This document shows, piece by piece, positions 26,383 to 34,837 of a stretch of DNA of 64,000 nucleotides. Every line of letters starts with the position of its first letter. Within the stretch, counting starts at the first letter, position 1. The notes under the pieces were generated by a model that worked only from the letters and a program-made list of their open reading frames with translations, was not told where the DNA came from and made no database searches. Where the stretch lies: positions 248,001 to 312,000 of the forward strand of contig NZ_JBFATZ010000008.1 in NCBI RefSeq assembly GCF_040678635.1. The letters run 5' to 3'. This DNA comes from Thermopolyspora sp040678635 (GTDB lineage: Bacteria > Actinomycetota > Actinomycetes > Streptosporangiales > Streptosporangiaceae). A program made the position numbers and the translations under genes.

Positions 26383-27138
26383 ATGAGCAGTAAGGCGCAT
26401 TACAACGCCTTCGATCCAGGCCACGGCCCGGCGGAAGGCGGCGCCGGACGGCACGTCGTCCGTTCCGCACCACCTGAGCCGTCCGCGACGGACACGGCGG
26501 ACACGGTTGGCACATCGGACACGGTTGGCACAGCGGACGCCCCGGCGGCGCTGGGCCCTGCAGACTGGGCGGACATCCCGGACACGTCGGACGCAGTGGA
26601 GAGCGACGCCGCGGAGACGGAAAGGACCGATGCGGGGGACCGATGGGAGGAACTCCTGCTGGCCGAACGTGCCGCTCTGCACCGCTTCGTCGCGAGCCTG
26701 GCCGGGTACGATCCCCACCACGTCGAGGACATCGTCCAAGAGACCCTGCTGCGGGCCTGGCAACTCGCCCGCCGCCTGGACTGGCGGGAACAGCCCATCC
26801 GCATGTGGCTGTTCCGGGTGGCCCGCAACCTCCTCATCGACGACTGGCGACAGAACCGGGCCGTACCGATCGGCATCTCCGCCACCGACTTCTCCGGCCT
26901 CGCGCCCGCATCGGACGAGGTGATGACACGGGCGCTGGATCGCCGGATGGTGATCGACGCACTGCGCTCGCTGAAGCCGGCCCACCGGGACGCCCTCATA
27001 CAGGTCCATCTGCTCGACCGAACAGGTGAGGACGCCGCCCGCGTCCTCGGCGTTCCCAGCGGGACGGTCAAGTCCCGGGCCCACCATGGGCTGCTGCTGC
27101 TCCGCCGCCGCCTTCGCTGCTGCAGGGGCGGCGCGTGA
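26383..27138 (+). CDS. ECF-type RNA polymerase sigma factor
   Basis: A 251-aa protein from ATG 26383 (GGGAGCG upstream; a GTG at 26341 gives 14 more residues). Residues 1-85 are an unusual Thr/Asp/Ala-rich extension with repeated DTVGT and TSDTV units. Region 2 follows (LHRFVASLAGYDPHHVEDIV, QETLLRAWQLARRLDW, WLFRVARNLLIDDWRQ), then region 4 (LKPAHRDALIQVHLLDRTGE, DAARVLGVPSGTVKSRAHHG). No anti-sigma domain is recognisable next to it, unless the downstream one-TM protein serves that role. It overlaps the next gene by 4 bp (GTGA) and so probably directs expression of this secretion locus. Confidence 0.87.
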   Translation: MSSKAHYNAFDPGHGPAEGGAGRHVVRSAPPEPSATDTADTVGTSDTVGTADAPAALGPADWADIPDTSDAVESDAAETERTDAGDRWEELLLAERAALHRFVASLAGYDPHHVEDIVQETLLRAWQLARRLDWREQPIRMWLFRVARNLLIDDWRQNRAVPIGISATDFSGLAPASDEVMTRALDRRMVIDALRSLKPAHRDALIQVHLLDRTGEDAARVLGVPSGTVKSRAHHGLLLLRRRLRCCRGGA

Positions 27139-28364
27139 CCCCGGCGGACCAGGCGCGAACGGCCAGGCCGGTGCTCCCGTGGCTGCCCACGATGCTCGGC
27201 CTGGCCGGAGTGCTCATCCTGTTCGCCGTGCTCATGCATCTCGCCGTCCGCCGGTACGGCGGCTGGCGGGTCGTGACGCTCGCCCTGCACGCCGAAATCG
27301 AGCTGACGGTCGCCAGGATCACCGCTCCGGCACGGAGCCGACGTCGGCATCGACGGCATCTGCGACTGCTCACCGAACTGTTGTCGGACCCGGACGGATG
27401 GGTCATCGCGGAGCAGGCGATGCTACGTGCTGAGGCCGTGTCGCCCGGACTGCAGGCGTACGCGGCCCTCCTCGGCTGGGACGTCGTCGGAGTCCTGGTC
27501 TCCGGCGGACCAGGCGGCCTGCCCGCACCCGGCGAGCCCTGGGTCGTGGACGAAGACGACCCGGGGCTGTGGTGGATCGACCGTACGGACGCGGCCGGAA
27601 CGGCCCCCGCCTCGTACGCCATCAGCCTGCGGCCCACTCCGCCGCTGCTGGTGGCACTCGGCACGGATATCGAGTACGAGGTGCTGGCCGTGCTGCTCGA
27701 CCTGGTCCGCGGCCCCGCCACCCTATCGATCGGAGGCGAGCCGGGCACCGCCCGCGCCGTCCTACAGTCGATCGCCGCCCAGCTCGACGCCCGCCTTCCG
27801 GCGCGCGCGCTCATGGTGGCGGACGGTGTCCACGACCACTACCGCGGCCCGGACCCGGTCACGGCCATCGCCGCGGCGGAACACCACGCGGCGATCTCCG
27901 GCGAGCCGACCTTCGCCGTGTGCGCCACGCTCCCTGGGGGACGACGCTCCGTCGGCGGCGCACGGCTGATCGCCGGGGACGGGGCACGCGGAACGGCGCG
28001 GCTGGTCGAGACCGCCCGGGACGGCGGGGTGCTGGTGCACGGAACGCCGCTGTGTGCCGACGCCTTCGCCCTGCCCGCAGCCGTCGCGGAGATATTCGGC
28101 CAGTTTCCTCCGTACCCGACGCCGGGAAACCTCGCCGGAGACCTGGAGGAGCCGAAGCGCACGGACCCGGCCCGCTCCTCCCGCACCGCGGCGGGGCCCA
28201 CCCCTGGGTACCCGGCGGCACAGGAGCCGGCCGCGCGCCGCACGACACTGCGTCCGCCGCCTACGACGCCCACCGGCAAAGCGCCCGGCGGCACGACGCC
28301 CGTCAGCAAGGCACAAGGTGCACATTTGGAAGGACCCCTTGAACCTCACCGTCACCACCGTTGA
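27135..28364 (+). CDS. one-TM protein of the type VII secretion-like operon
   Basis: A 409-aa product starting at GTG 27135 inside the sigma stop. One membrane helix (WLPTMLGLAGVLILFAVLMH, about 16-36) is followed by a cytoplasmic basic stretch (RSRRRHRRHLRLL). A soluble domain comes next, whose GPATLSIGGEPGTARAVLQS segment resembles the degenerate ATPase-like fold of EccC-type proteins. The last 80 residues are Pro/Thr-rich and disordered-looking. It could be a remote EccE/EccB substitute or the ring partner of the EccC-like gene; EccE identity is not supported by clear motifs. Its 3' end overlaps the EccC start by 26 bp. Confidence 0.7.
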   Translation: MTPADQARTARPVLPWLPTMLGLAGVLILFAVLMHLAVRRYGGWRVVTLALHAEIELTVARITAPARSRRRHRRHLRLLTELLSDPDGWVIAEQAMLRAEAVSPGLQAYAALLGWDVVGVLVSGGPGGLPAPGEPWVVDEDDPGLWWIDRTDAAGTAPASYAISLRPTPPLLVALGTDIEYEVLAVLLDLVRGPATLSIGGEPGTARAVLQSIAAQLDARLPARALMVADGVHDHYRGPDPVTAIAAAEHHAAISGEPTFAVCATLPGGRRSVGGARLIAGDGARGTARLVETARDGGVLVHGTPLCADAFALPAAVAEIFGQFPPYPTPGNLAGDLEEPKRTDPARSSRTAAGPTPGYPAAQEPAARRTTLRPPPTTPTGKAPGGTTPVSKAQGAHLEGPLEPHRHHR

Positions 28365-31300
28365 CAGCGCGGACGGTGTCCGCCGCGACCACTTGCTCGC
28401 CCTGCCCCCGCACGCGACCGTCGCCGATCTTGCTGCGGCCCTGGACCGTGCACCCCGCGGACGGGAGAGCGTCCAGAGCGACCCCGCCTCGGCCGGGACG
28501 GCCGGGCGAAGCGCCGAGCGCCCGGACGGTGGCCCGGCGCCCATCCGGGGACTCTATCTGGGGCGCCGCCTGCTGGACCCTGCGGCGCCGGTCGCCTCGG
28601 CCGGCGTGCGCATGGGGACGGTTCTGGGGCTCGGTGGACCCGCCGCGCGGGAGGCGCACGTCTGGCGGGAAAGCGGCCCGCCCGAGGCCGACGCCCCCGT
28701 TGTGGCCGAGGTCCACCTGGTGTCGGGGCCCGGTGCGGGGCGGATTTGGCGGTTGACTCCCGGCAGCCACGAGATCGGCTCCGACTCGGAGTGCGCCATC
28801 CGGCTGGGCGGCCCGGACGTGCCCGAGTGCGGGCTGTGGGTGACCGTACGCCCGGACGGCTCCGCGTACTGGCACCGCAGCGGCCCCGAGACCGGCACGT
28901 GGACGGGCGAGGTGCGCCGTTGTACGGTGGCCTCTCCCCCTGACGCTCCCGGCGCCGCCGGGCACGAGGGGCACGGCGGCCACGATGGCGCGGCGATCGC
29001 CGACTCCGGAATCGGCGGAATCGGCGGAAGTGGTGAAATCAGCGGAACCAGCGGGACTCACGCAAGCGGCGGGACCCGTGGAAGCGGTGGCGGAGAGCAC
29101 GGGGATGGCGGCGTAGGCGGCCGCGGGGGCGCGGAGAACATCCGCCGGTTGCCGCCGGGCGCCACGGATTGGCCGGTGGACGAGGACCTCGTCGTGGGGT
29201 CGGCGCTGCTGCGCCTGTCCGCGCCGGTCGAAGCCGACGCCGCGGTGACACCCTCCGCCGACGGCGCCGGGCTGGACTACAACCGGCCGCCGCGCATCCC
29301 CCCGCACCTGGAGACCGGCCGGCTGCGGATGCCCATCCCGCCGACCCGCACGCATCGGCGGCCCTTCCCCCTTCTGATCGTCATCGCCCCCGTGGTGCTG
29401 GGCTTCGTGCTGGTCTGGGTGTTCCGGTCGTACTTCTACCTGGTCTTCGTGTTCTTCACGCCGGTCCTGGCCCTGGCGAACTGGATCAATGGTCGGCGCG
29501 ACAACCGCAAGCAGTACGCGGAATTGCTCGCCACCTACCGGCGGCGGCTGGCGGCGGTGCGGGCCGAGGCGCGCGAGGCCGCGGACCGGGAGCGGCGGGC
29601 GCGCGGCCTCGCCGCCCCTGACCCGGCGACGGTGGCGCTGACCGCCTGCGGCCCGGGCAGCAGGTTGTGGGAACGGCGTCGCGCCGACCCGGACCATCTC
29701 ATGCTGCGGCTGGGCACCGTCGACCAGCCGTCGATGAAGGAACTGGAGGATCCGTCCCGCGATGAGAACCATCGCACGATCCGCTGGACCATCCCCGAGG
29801 TGCCGATCGGCGTGGAGGTGCCCGAGCACGGCGTGGTCGGGGTCGCCGGGACACCGGCGGCGGTGCAGGCGCTGGCCCGCTGGATGGTGACGCAGGCCGC
29901 CGTCCTGCACAGCCCGCGCGATGTGCGGATCGTCGTCCTCACCGACCCGGCACGGGCCGAGGGCTGGCAGTGGGCGCGATGGCTGCCACACCTGCGGCCG
30001 TGGTCTGCCGGTGGGTCTGCCGGCGTATCTGGGGGCGGGTCTGCCAGTGGGTCTCCCAGCGGGTACGCGGGCGGCCCTGTGGTGTGCGTCGGCAACGACC
30101 CCGAGTCGGTGGCCAATCGGGTGACCGAGCTGGTCGCGCAGGTCGAGGCGCGGCAGCGGGCGCTGGGGTCGTCCATGGGCAAGGCGATGTTCACCGACCC
30201 GGACGTGCTGGTCATCGTGGACGGCGCCCGGCGGCTGCGCGACGTCCCCGGCATGGTGCAGATCCTCACCGCGGGGCCGCACGTCCGGGTCTTCGCCATC
30301 TGCCTAGACGAAAAGCCGCGCCTGCTCCCCGAGGAGTGCGGCACCGTCGTGCTCGCCGACGAGCACCGTCTCACGGTGCGCCTCCCGGGAGCGCCGGACG
30401 TCGCCGACGTACGGGCCGATTTGGTGGAGCCGGGCTGGTGCGAGGAGGTGGCGCGGGCGCTGGCGCCGATCCGGGACGTCAGCCCGGAGCACGACAGCGG
30501 GCTGCCCCGTCAGGTGCGCCTGCTGGACCTGCTGGACCTGGAGCCGCCGACGCCCGCGGCCCTGCTCGACCGCTGGCGGCAACGGCCGAGCAGCACATCG
30601 TTCGTGCTGGGCTCCGGCTACGACGGTCCGCTCGTGCTGGACCTGGTGCGGGACGGCCCGCACGGGCTGGTGGCGGGCACCACCGGATCGGGCAAATCGG
30701 AGCTGCTGCAGACGTTCGTGGCCTCCCTCGCGGCGGCCAACCGCCCCGACGAAATGACGTTCGTCCTGGTCGACTACAAGGGCGGCAGCGCCTTCCGGGA
30801 GTGCGCCGAGCTGCCGCACACCCTCGGCATGGTCACCGACCTCGACGCCCACCTGGTGAAACGCGCACTGGAGTCGCTCGGCGCGGAGCTGCGCCGCCGA
30901 GAGCACATACTCAACGACGCCGCCGCGAAAGACCACCCGGAGTATCAGGCCAAGCGGGCCGCGGACCCGTCGCTCCCCCGGCTGCCGCGGCTCATCCTGG
31001 TGATCGACGAGTTCGCCACCCTGGTGCGGGAGGTGCCGGACTTCGTACCGGGTCTGATCGGCGTCGCGCAGCGCGGCCGCTCGCTCGGCATCCACCTGGT
31101 CCTCGCCACCCAGCGCCCGGCCGGCGCCGTGACCAGCGACATCCGGGCCAACACCAACCTGCGGATCGCACTGCGGGTGACCGACGCGACGGAGAGCCAG
31201 GACATCATCGACTCTCGCGAGGCGGTGCACATCCCCTCGACCACGCCGGGTCGGGCGCTGGTACGGCTCGGCCCCCACGCGGCCTTGCCGTTCCAGTCGG

Positions 31301-33168
31301 CCTGGGTGGGCGCCGAGCGTCCCCGCGGCGGCGACGGCGGGCAGGAGCCCCGCCGCGCCGGTCCGCGCGCGCCGGTCCGCGCGGCCGAGTTGTCCTGGAG
31401 CAGGCTGGGGCGCCCGGCGGCGCTGCCCGCCGCGTCGGCGGCCACGCCCGAGCAGGACCAGAGGATCCCGGTCGAGTTGCCGCCCACCGATCTGCAGGCG
31501 CTGGTGGCGGCCGCACGCCAGGCCGCGCAGGCCCTCGACGACTTCACGCCGCAGCCCAGCCCCTGGCTGCCGCCGCTGGCCGAACAGGTGCTCCTCGACG
31601 AGTTGCCCGAGGTCGGCGGGGCTCGAACCGAAGGTGGGGTGCCACCGATCCCGTACGCGCTGGAGGACATCCCGGAGCTGCAGGAGCGCCGGGTCGCGAC
31701 GGCCGACACCGCCGTGTTCGGCCACCTGTACGTGATCGGGGCGCCGCGCTCGGGCCGTACCCAGGTGCTGCGCACGCTCGCCGGCTCGGCCGCCCGCACG
31801 GCGAGCAGCGCCGACGTGCACATCTACGGCCTGGACGCGGGGGGCGGCGGCCTGGCCGCGCTGGAGGCGCTGCCGCACTGCGGCGCGGTGGTGTCGCGGC
31901 ACGACACCGAGCGCATCGAGCGGCTGCTGCACCGGCTCATCGCGGTGCTCACCGAGCGCCAGGAGCGGTGCAGCGCCCGCGGCGTCGCCGGGATCGGCGA
32001 ACTGCGGGCCACGCTGCCGGCGTCGGAACGGCCCGCCCACATCCTGCTGCTGATCGACGGCTGGGACGCGCTGGCGGGCGTGCTGGAGGAGCACGACCAC
32101 GGCCGGCTGCTCGACTTGGTCACCCGGCTGCTGCGGGAGGGCGCGGCGATGGGCGTGCACGTGGTGGCGACCTCGGAGCGGTCGCTGCTCGGCGGACGGC
32201 TCGCCGCGCACAACGACCACAAGCTGCTGCTGCGGCAGGGCGACAGAACCGACTACCAGTTGATCGGGCTGGCGCCGTCCATGGTGCCCTCCTTGGTGCC
32301 GCCCGGCCGCGGCTGGCACATGCTCACCCGTACCGAGACGCAGGTGGCGCTGCTGGCCGCGGGCGTCGGCGGCCAGGAGCAGGTGGAGGCGCTGCACGCG
32401 ATCGGCGAGCGGGCCAGGCGGCGCGACGCGCGGGTGCCGGCGGCGCGGCGGCCGTTCCGGGTGGCGGCGCTGCCCCGGTCGGTGGAGTTCGCCGCGGCCT
32501 ACGAGCAGGTTCCGGCGGAGCTGCGGCGGCCCATGTGGGGTCTGCTCGGGCTCGGCGGCGATGACGCCGGGCCGATCGGCGTGGACTTCGCCGCGTCGGT
32601 GCCGGTCTTCGGCGTGTTCGGGCCGCCCGGGACGGGACGCAGCAACACGCTGGCGGCGCTGGCGGTCTCGCTGCTGGCCGGCGGCACGGCGCTGGTGGTG
32701 CTCACGCCCCGGGACTCGCCGCTGCGGGCGCTCGACCGGCACGCGTACGCACGGGTGCTCGCCGACATCGACCCGTCCGAGCAGGAGGTCCGCCAAGCGT
32801 TGGAGGAGACCGACGGGCCGGCCGTGGTGGTGCTCGACGACGCCGACCTGCTGGGCATGCCCGCCTGCGACCGGGTGCTGAAGGAGATCGCCGTTTCCGG
32901 CCGCGACCACGGCCTCGGCCTGCTGTACGCCGGCCCCGCGGACGCGCTGCAGGCGGCGATGGGCACCTGGGCGACGGCGGCGAGACGCACGCGGCGCGGC
33001 CTGCTGCTTGCGCCCAAGAGCCTGCAGGAGGGCGAGTTGATCGGCGTACGCCTGCCGACGCATCTGACCCGGTCGCACCCGTCGGCGGGCCGCGGCTGGA
33101 CGGCCGGCCCGTCCGGCGGGGTGCTGGCCGTCCAGGTACCCCTCACGCCCCTGCGCACCGACGCCTGA
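28339..33168 (+). CDS. eccC: EccC-like type VII secretion ATPase (FHA domain, two TM helices, three FtsK/SpoIIIE domains)
   Basis: A 1609-aa protein. I chose TTG 28339 (GGAAGG upstream); GTG 28318 is an alternative. The order is: N-terminal ubiquitin-like/beta region; FHA-like domain about 126-190 (GRIWRLTPGSHEIGSDSECA); Gly-rich linker about 208-265; two membrane helices about 343-385 (LLIVIAPVVLGFVLVWVF, YLVFVFFTPVLALANWI); a degenerate ATPase-like domain. ATPase 1 has Walker A GTTGSGKSE near 780 and Walker B LILVIDEFATL. ATPase 2 has the defective GAPRSGRTQ near 1134. ATPase 3 has GPPGTGRSN near 1428. One intact and two altered P-loops match EccC motors, which drive WXG100 protein export. 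An FHA-type N-terminus is also typical of Firmicute EssC. Confidence 0.9.
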   Translation: MNLTVTTVDSADGVRRDHLLALPPHATVADLAAALDRAPRGRESVQSDPASAGTAGRSAERPDGGPAPIRGLYLGRRLLDPAAPVASAGVRMGTVLGLGGPAAREAHVWRESGPPEADAPVVAEVHLVSGPGAGRIWRLTPGSHEIGSDSECAIRLGGPDVPECGLWVTVRPDGSAYWHRSGPETGTWTGEVRRCTVASPPDAPGAAGHEGHGGHDGAAIADSGIGGIGGSGEISGTSGTHASGGTRGSGGGEHGDGGVGGRGGAENIRRLPPGATDWPVDEDLVVGSALLRLSAPVEADAAVTPSADGAGLDYNRPPRIPPHLETGRLRMPIPPTRTHRRPFPLLIVIAPVVLGFVLVWVFRSYFYLVFVFFTPVLALANWINGRRDNRKQYAELLATYRRRLAAVRAEAREAADRERRARGLAAPDPATVALTACGPGSRLWERRRADPDHLMLRLGTVDQPSMKELEDPSRDENHRTIRWTIPEVPIGVEVPEHGVVGVAGTPAAVQALARWMVTQAAVLHSPRDVRIVVLTDPARAEGWQWARWLPHLRPWSAGGSAGVSGGGSASGSPSGYAGGPVVCVGNDPESVANRVTELVAQVEARQRALGSSMGKAMFTDPDVLVIVDGARRLRDVPGMVQILTAGPHVRVFAICLDEKPRLLPEECGTVVLADEHRLTVRLPGAPDVADVRADLVEPGWCEEVARALAPIRDVSPEHDSGLPRQVRLLDLLDLEPPTPAALLDRWRQRPSSTSFVLGSGYDGPLVLDLVRDGPHGLVAGTTGSGKSELLQTFVASLAAANRPDEMTFVLVDYKGGSAFRECAELPHTLGMVTDLDAHLVKRALESLGAELRRREHILNDAAAKDHPEYQAKRAADPSLPRLPRLILVIDEFATLVREVPDFVPGLIGVAQRGRSLGIHLVLATQRPAGAVTSDIRANTNLRIALRVTDATESQDIIDSREAVHIPSTTPGRALVRLGPHAALPFQSAWVGAERPRGGDGGQEPRRAGPRAPVRAAELSWSRLGRPAALPAASAATPEQDQRIPVELPPTDLQALVAAARQAAQALDDFTPQPSPWLPPLAEQVLLDELPEVGGARTEGGVPPIPYALEDIPELQERRVATADTAVFGHLYVIGAPRSGRTQVLRTLAGSAARTASSADVHIYGLDAGGGGLAALEALPHCGAVVSRHDTERIERLLHRLIAVLTERQERCSARGVAGIGELRATLPASERPAHILLLIDGWDALAGVLEEHDHGRLLDLVTRLLREGAAMGVHVVATSERSLLGGRLAAHNDHKLLLRQGDRTDYQLIGLAPSMVPSLVPPGRGWHMLTRTETQVALLAAGVGGQEQVEALHAIGERARRRDARVPAARRPFRVAALPRSVEFAAAYEQVPAELRRPMWGLLGLGGDDAGPIGVDFAASVPVFGVFGPPGTGRSNTLAALAVSLLAGGTALVVLTPRDSPLRALDRHAYARVLADIDPSEQEVRQALEETDGPAVVVLDDADLLGMPACDRVLKEIAVSGRDHGLGLLYAGPADALQAAMGTWATAARRTRRGLLLAPKSLQEGELIGVRLPTHLTRSHPSAGRGWTAGPSGGVLAVQVPLTPLRTDA

Positions 33169-33217
33169 AACCGGCGGGGCCGCGGTCTGGTGAAGGCCGC
33201 GGCCCCGCCGGTTTCAG
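33165..33217. terminator. strong bidirectional terminator between eccC and the WXG100-like gene
   Basis: A perfect 21-bp inverted repeat: CTGAAACCGGCGGGGCCGCGG is matched exactly by 33197-33217 across an 11-nt loop. It includes the eccC stop codon. It lies between convergent transcription units (eccC forward, WXG100-like reverse) and so probably ends both. No T-run is needed in such GC-rich hosts. Confidence 0.9.
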
Positions 33218-33409
33218 CACGGGGGCTACCGGGTTGTCGCCTGTCCCGGCGGGTAAAGCCAGAGGCCGTCGCTCTCGCAAGGGCTGAGGAGTCCCGGGCC
33301 ACCGGGCACGATGACAGCGATCGGAGATCCGGTGCCGTACGAGACAGGGAACGAACAAGGCGCGGCCCGGCGGGGTCGCCCGCCGAGCCGTGCCGATGGC
33401 CGATGCGGC

Positions 33410-33718
33410 TCAGCTGCCGCTGTTCTTGATGGCGGCGGCCCACTCACCGTCCATGGTCTCGATCTGTGTCCTGATGTCGTTGAACTGCTGAGCGTAGTTC
33501 CGGATGCCCTCGATGGCGGCCGTGAGGTTGGTGTTGAACTTGTTGTACGCCTCTTCCATGGCGGGGCTCGACTGCTGGAAGACCAGACCGTCGTCGAGCA
33601 GCGTGCTCACGTCGTTCTTGAGGTCGCCGAGCATCGGGTTGATGGTGTCGACGGCCGAGTTCAGCCGCTTCGACGTGGCATCGATCTTCTCGTAGTCCAG
33701 CCCGATATCCAGTGGCAT
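33410..33718 (-). CDS. WXG100-like small secreted protein
   Basis: A 102-aa helical-hairpin protein starting at ATG 33718 with AAGGAGG. Predicted helix 1 is YEKIDATSKRLNSAVDTINP, and helix 2 is MEEAYNKFNTNLTAAIEGIR NYAQQFNDI. Size and helix pattern match EsxA-type substrates, but the central W-x-G is replaced by a GLVFQQSS turn; a Trp occurs only near the C-terminus (DGEWAAAI). It follows the 321-aa partner after 62 bp and is transcribed towards the eccC terminator, so it is the likely substrate or co-effector of the EccC-like motor. Confidence 0.8.
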   Translation of the reverse strand: MPLDIGLDYEKIDATSKRLNSAVDTINPMLGDLKNDVSTLLDDGLVFQQSSPAMEEAYNKFNTNLTAAIEGIRNYAQQFNDIRTQIETMDGEWAAAIKNSGS

Positions 33719-33780
33719 CGGTCGTCCCTCCTTTGGGGTATCGGTTTCCGGGGGTGGGGGTGTGGTCAGAGCGGGTGTGG

Positions 33781-34746
33781 TCAGAGCAGGCCACGCGACG
33801 GCCCGCCGGCGGGGTGCGTCGCCGGCCGGCCCGCGCCAGAACTCGACGCGCCGGAGCCGGATCCGGGCGGCGGCTTGGTGGGCTCCCACTTCTGGTCGGG
33901 GCCGCTGCGGCGGTACTCGGTCTTCTCGCCGTCCGGGTCAGTGACGATCATGGTGCCGCCGCCATGCTCGTCGAGTTTGACCTCCGAGACGGTCGTGCCG
34001 CCGCCGGAGAGAACCGTCGTGGTGGTGTAGGAGCGGCGGTCGTCGCTGTAGGTCGTGGTGGTGGTGTAGCTCTGGTCACCGCTGGTGACGGTCATCTCCT
34101 CCTTCATCACGTGGTACTCGTCGTCGAGCGTCAGTCGCGTACGCACCCCGCCGTTCTCGGTGGCGATGTACTGGTCGACCGGAGGCGGGCCGGGGTCGGT
34201 CGCCTTGCAGAAGTCCGGCATTGTGCCGTCCGCGCCCGGAACGCATTCGCTAAGATGCTCGTTTCGGTAGTCCCAAGCGGCCTTATCGTTCAGCCAGTCG
34301 CTCAGACCCAGCGTGGAGCCCATGGCCCCCATGCCGGCGGCGATTTGCGCGTCCGCCTCGAAGAAGGCGTCGCTCACGGCGCCGAAGAGGTCGCCGAGTT
34401 CCCTCAGTTGCTTCTCGGCATCGCTCATCGGGCCCTTGGCCAGGCGATAGAGGCTGCGGAAGCCGAGGGCGAGGTCCTCGTTGCCGAAGACCGCCTCGGC
34501 GTCGCCCCGCTCGCCGGCGCCCAGATCGGCGAAGACGCCGTCATTCAGCGTCGGCCCGACGCGGCCGGCGAGATCGTGCATGTCCTTCTTGGCCTCGTGC
34601 AACGTGCTGTACTGCATCGCGAAATCGGCCAACCATGCCTCCGGGAGAACTTCCTGTGACCGTCCGGCGGGGGGCGCGGGCGGCGCGGACGACGTGGACG
34701 ACACGACCACGATCGGATGGGCGGACCGGTTCACAGAAATTTTCAT
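33781..34746 (-). CDS. 321-aa protein with ESX-substrate-like helical N-terminus
   Basis: Starts considered are ATG 34746 (MKISVN, no clear Shine-Dalgarno) and internal ones such as the ATG in ADFAMQYSTL. The N-terminal half is helical (YSTLHEAKKDMHDLAGRVGP, SDAEKQLRELGDLFGAVSDA), like WXG/LXG-type substrates. A Cys-containing loop (LSECVPGADGTMPDFCKA) leads to a beta-repeat C-terminus: TTTTTYSDDRRSYTTTTVLS and GGGTMIVTDPDGEKTEYRRS, in the style of RHS/YD-type repeats. The tail is Pro/Gly/Ser-rich. It lies divergent from the giant protein gene, whose C-terminal part also has long beta-repeat sections. Function unknown; probably exported with the WXG100-like protein. Confidence 0.72.
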   Translation of the reverse strand: MKISVNRSAHPIVVVSSTSSAPPAPPAGRSQEVLPEAWLADFAMQYSTLHEAKKDMHDLAGRVGPTLNDGVFADLGAGERGDAEAVFGNEDLALGFRSLYRLAKGPMSDAEKQLRELGDLFGAVSDAFFEADAQIAAGMGAMGSTLGLSDWLNDKAAWDYRNEHLSECVPGADGTMPDFCKATDPGPPPVDQYIATENGGVRTRLTLDDEYHVMKEEMTVTSGDQSYTTTTTYSDDRRSYTTTTVLSGGGTTVSEVKLDEHGGGTMIVTDPDGEKTEYRRSGPDQKWEPTKPPPGSGSGASSSGAGRPATHPAGGPSRGLL

Positions 34747-34837
34747 GAACTGCTTCACCGCCTCGATCGTGGTCCTGCCAAATGCGGGCGGCCGCACCGC
34801 ACCAGGACCGGCACGGAAACCACGTAGGGAAATCGGC

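Noticed and set aside
27135..28364. Firm EccE or EccB assignment for the one-TM protein
   Set aside because: It has one helix instead of the two of EccE, and no EccB-type repeats; only position supports it, so it was left as an unassigned component.
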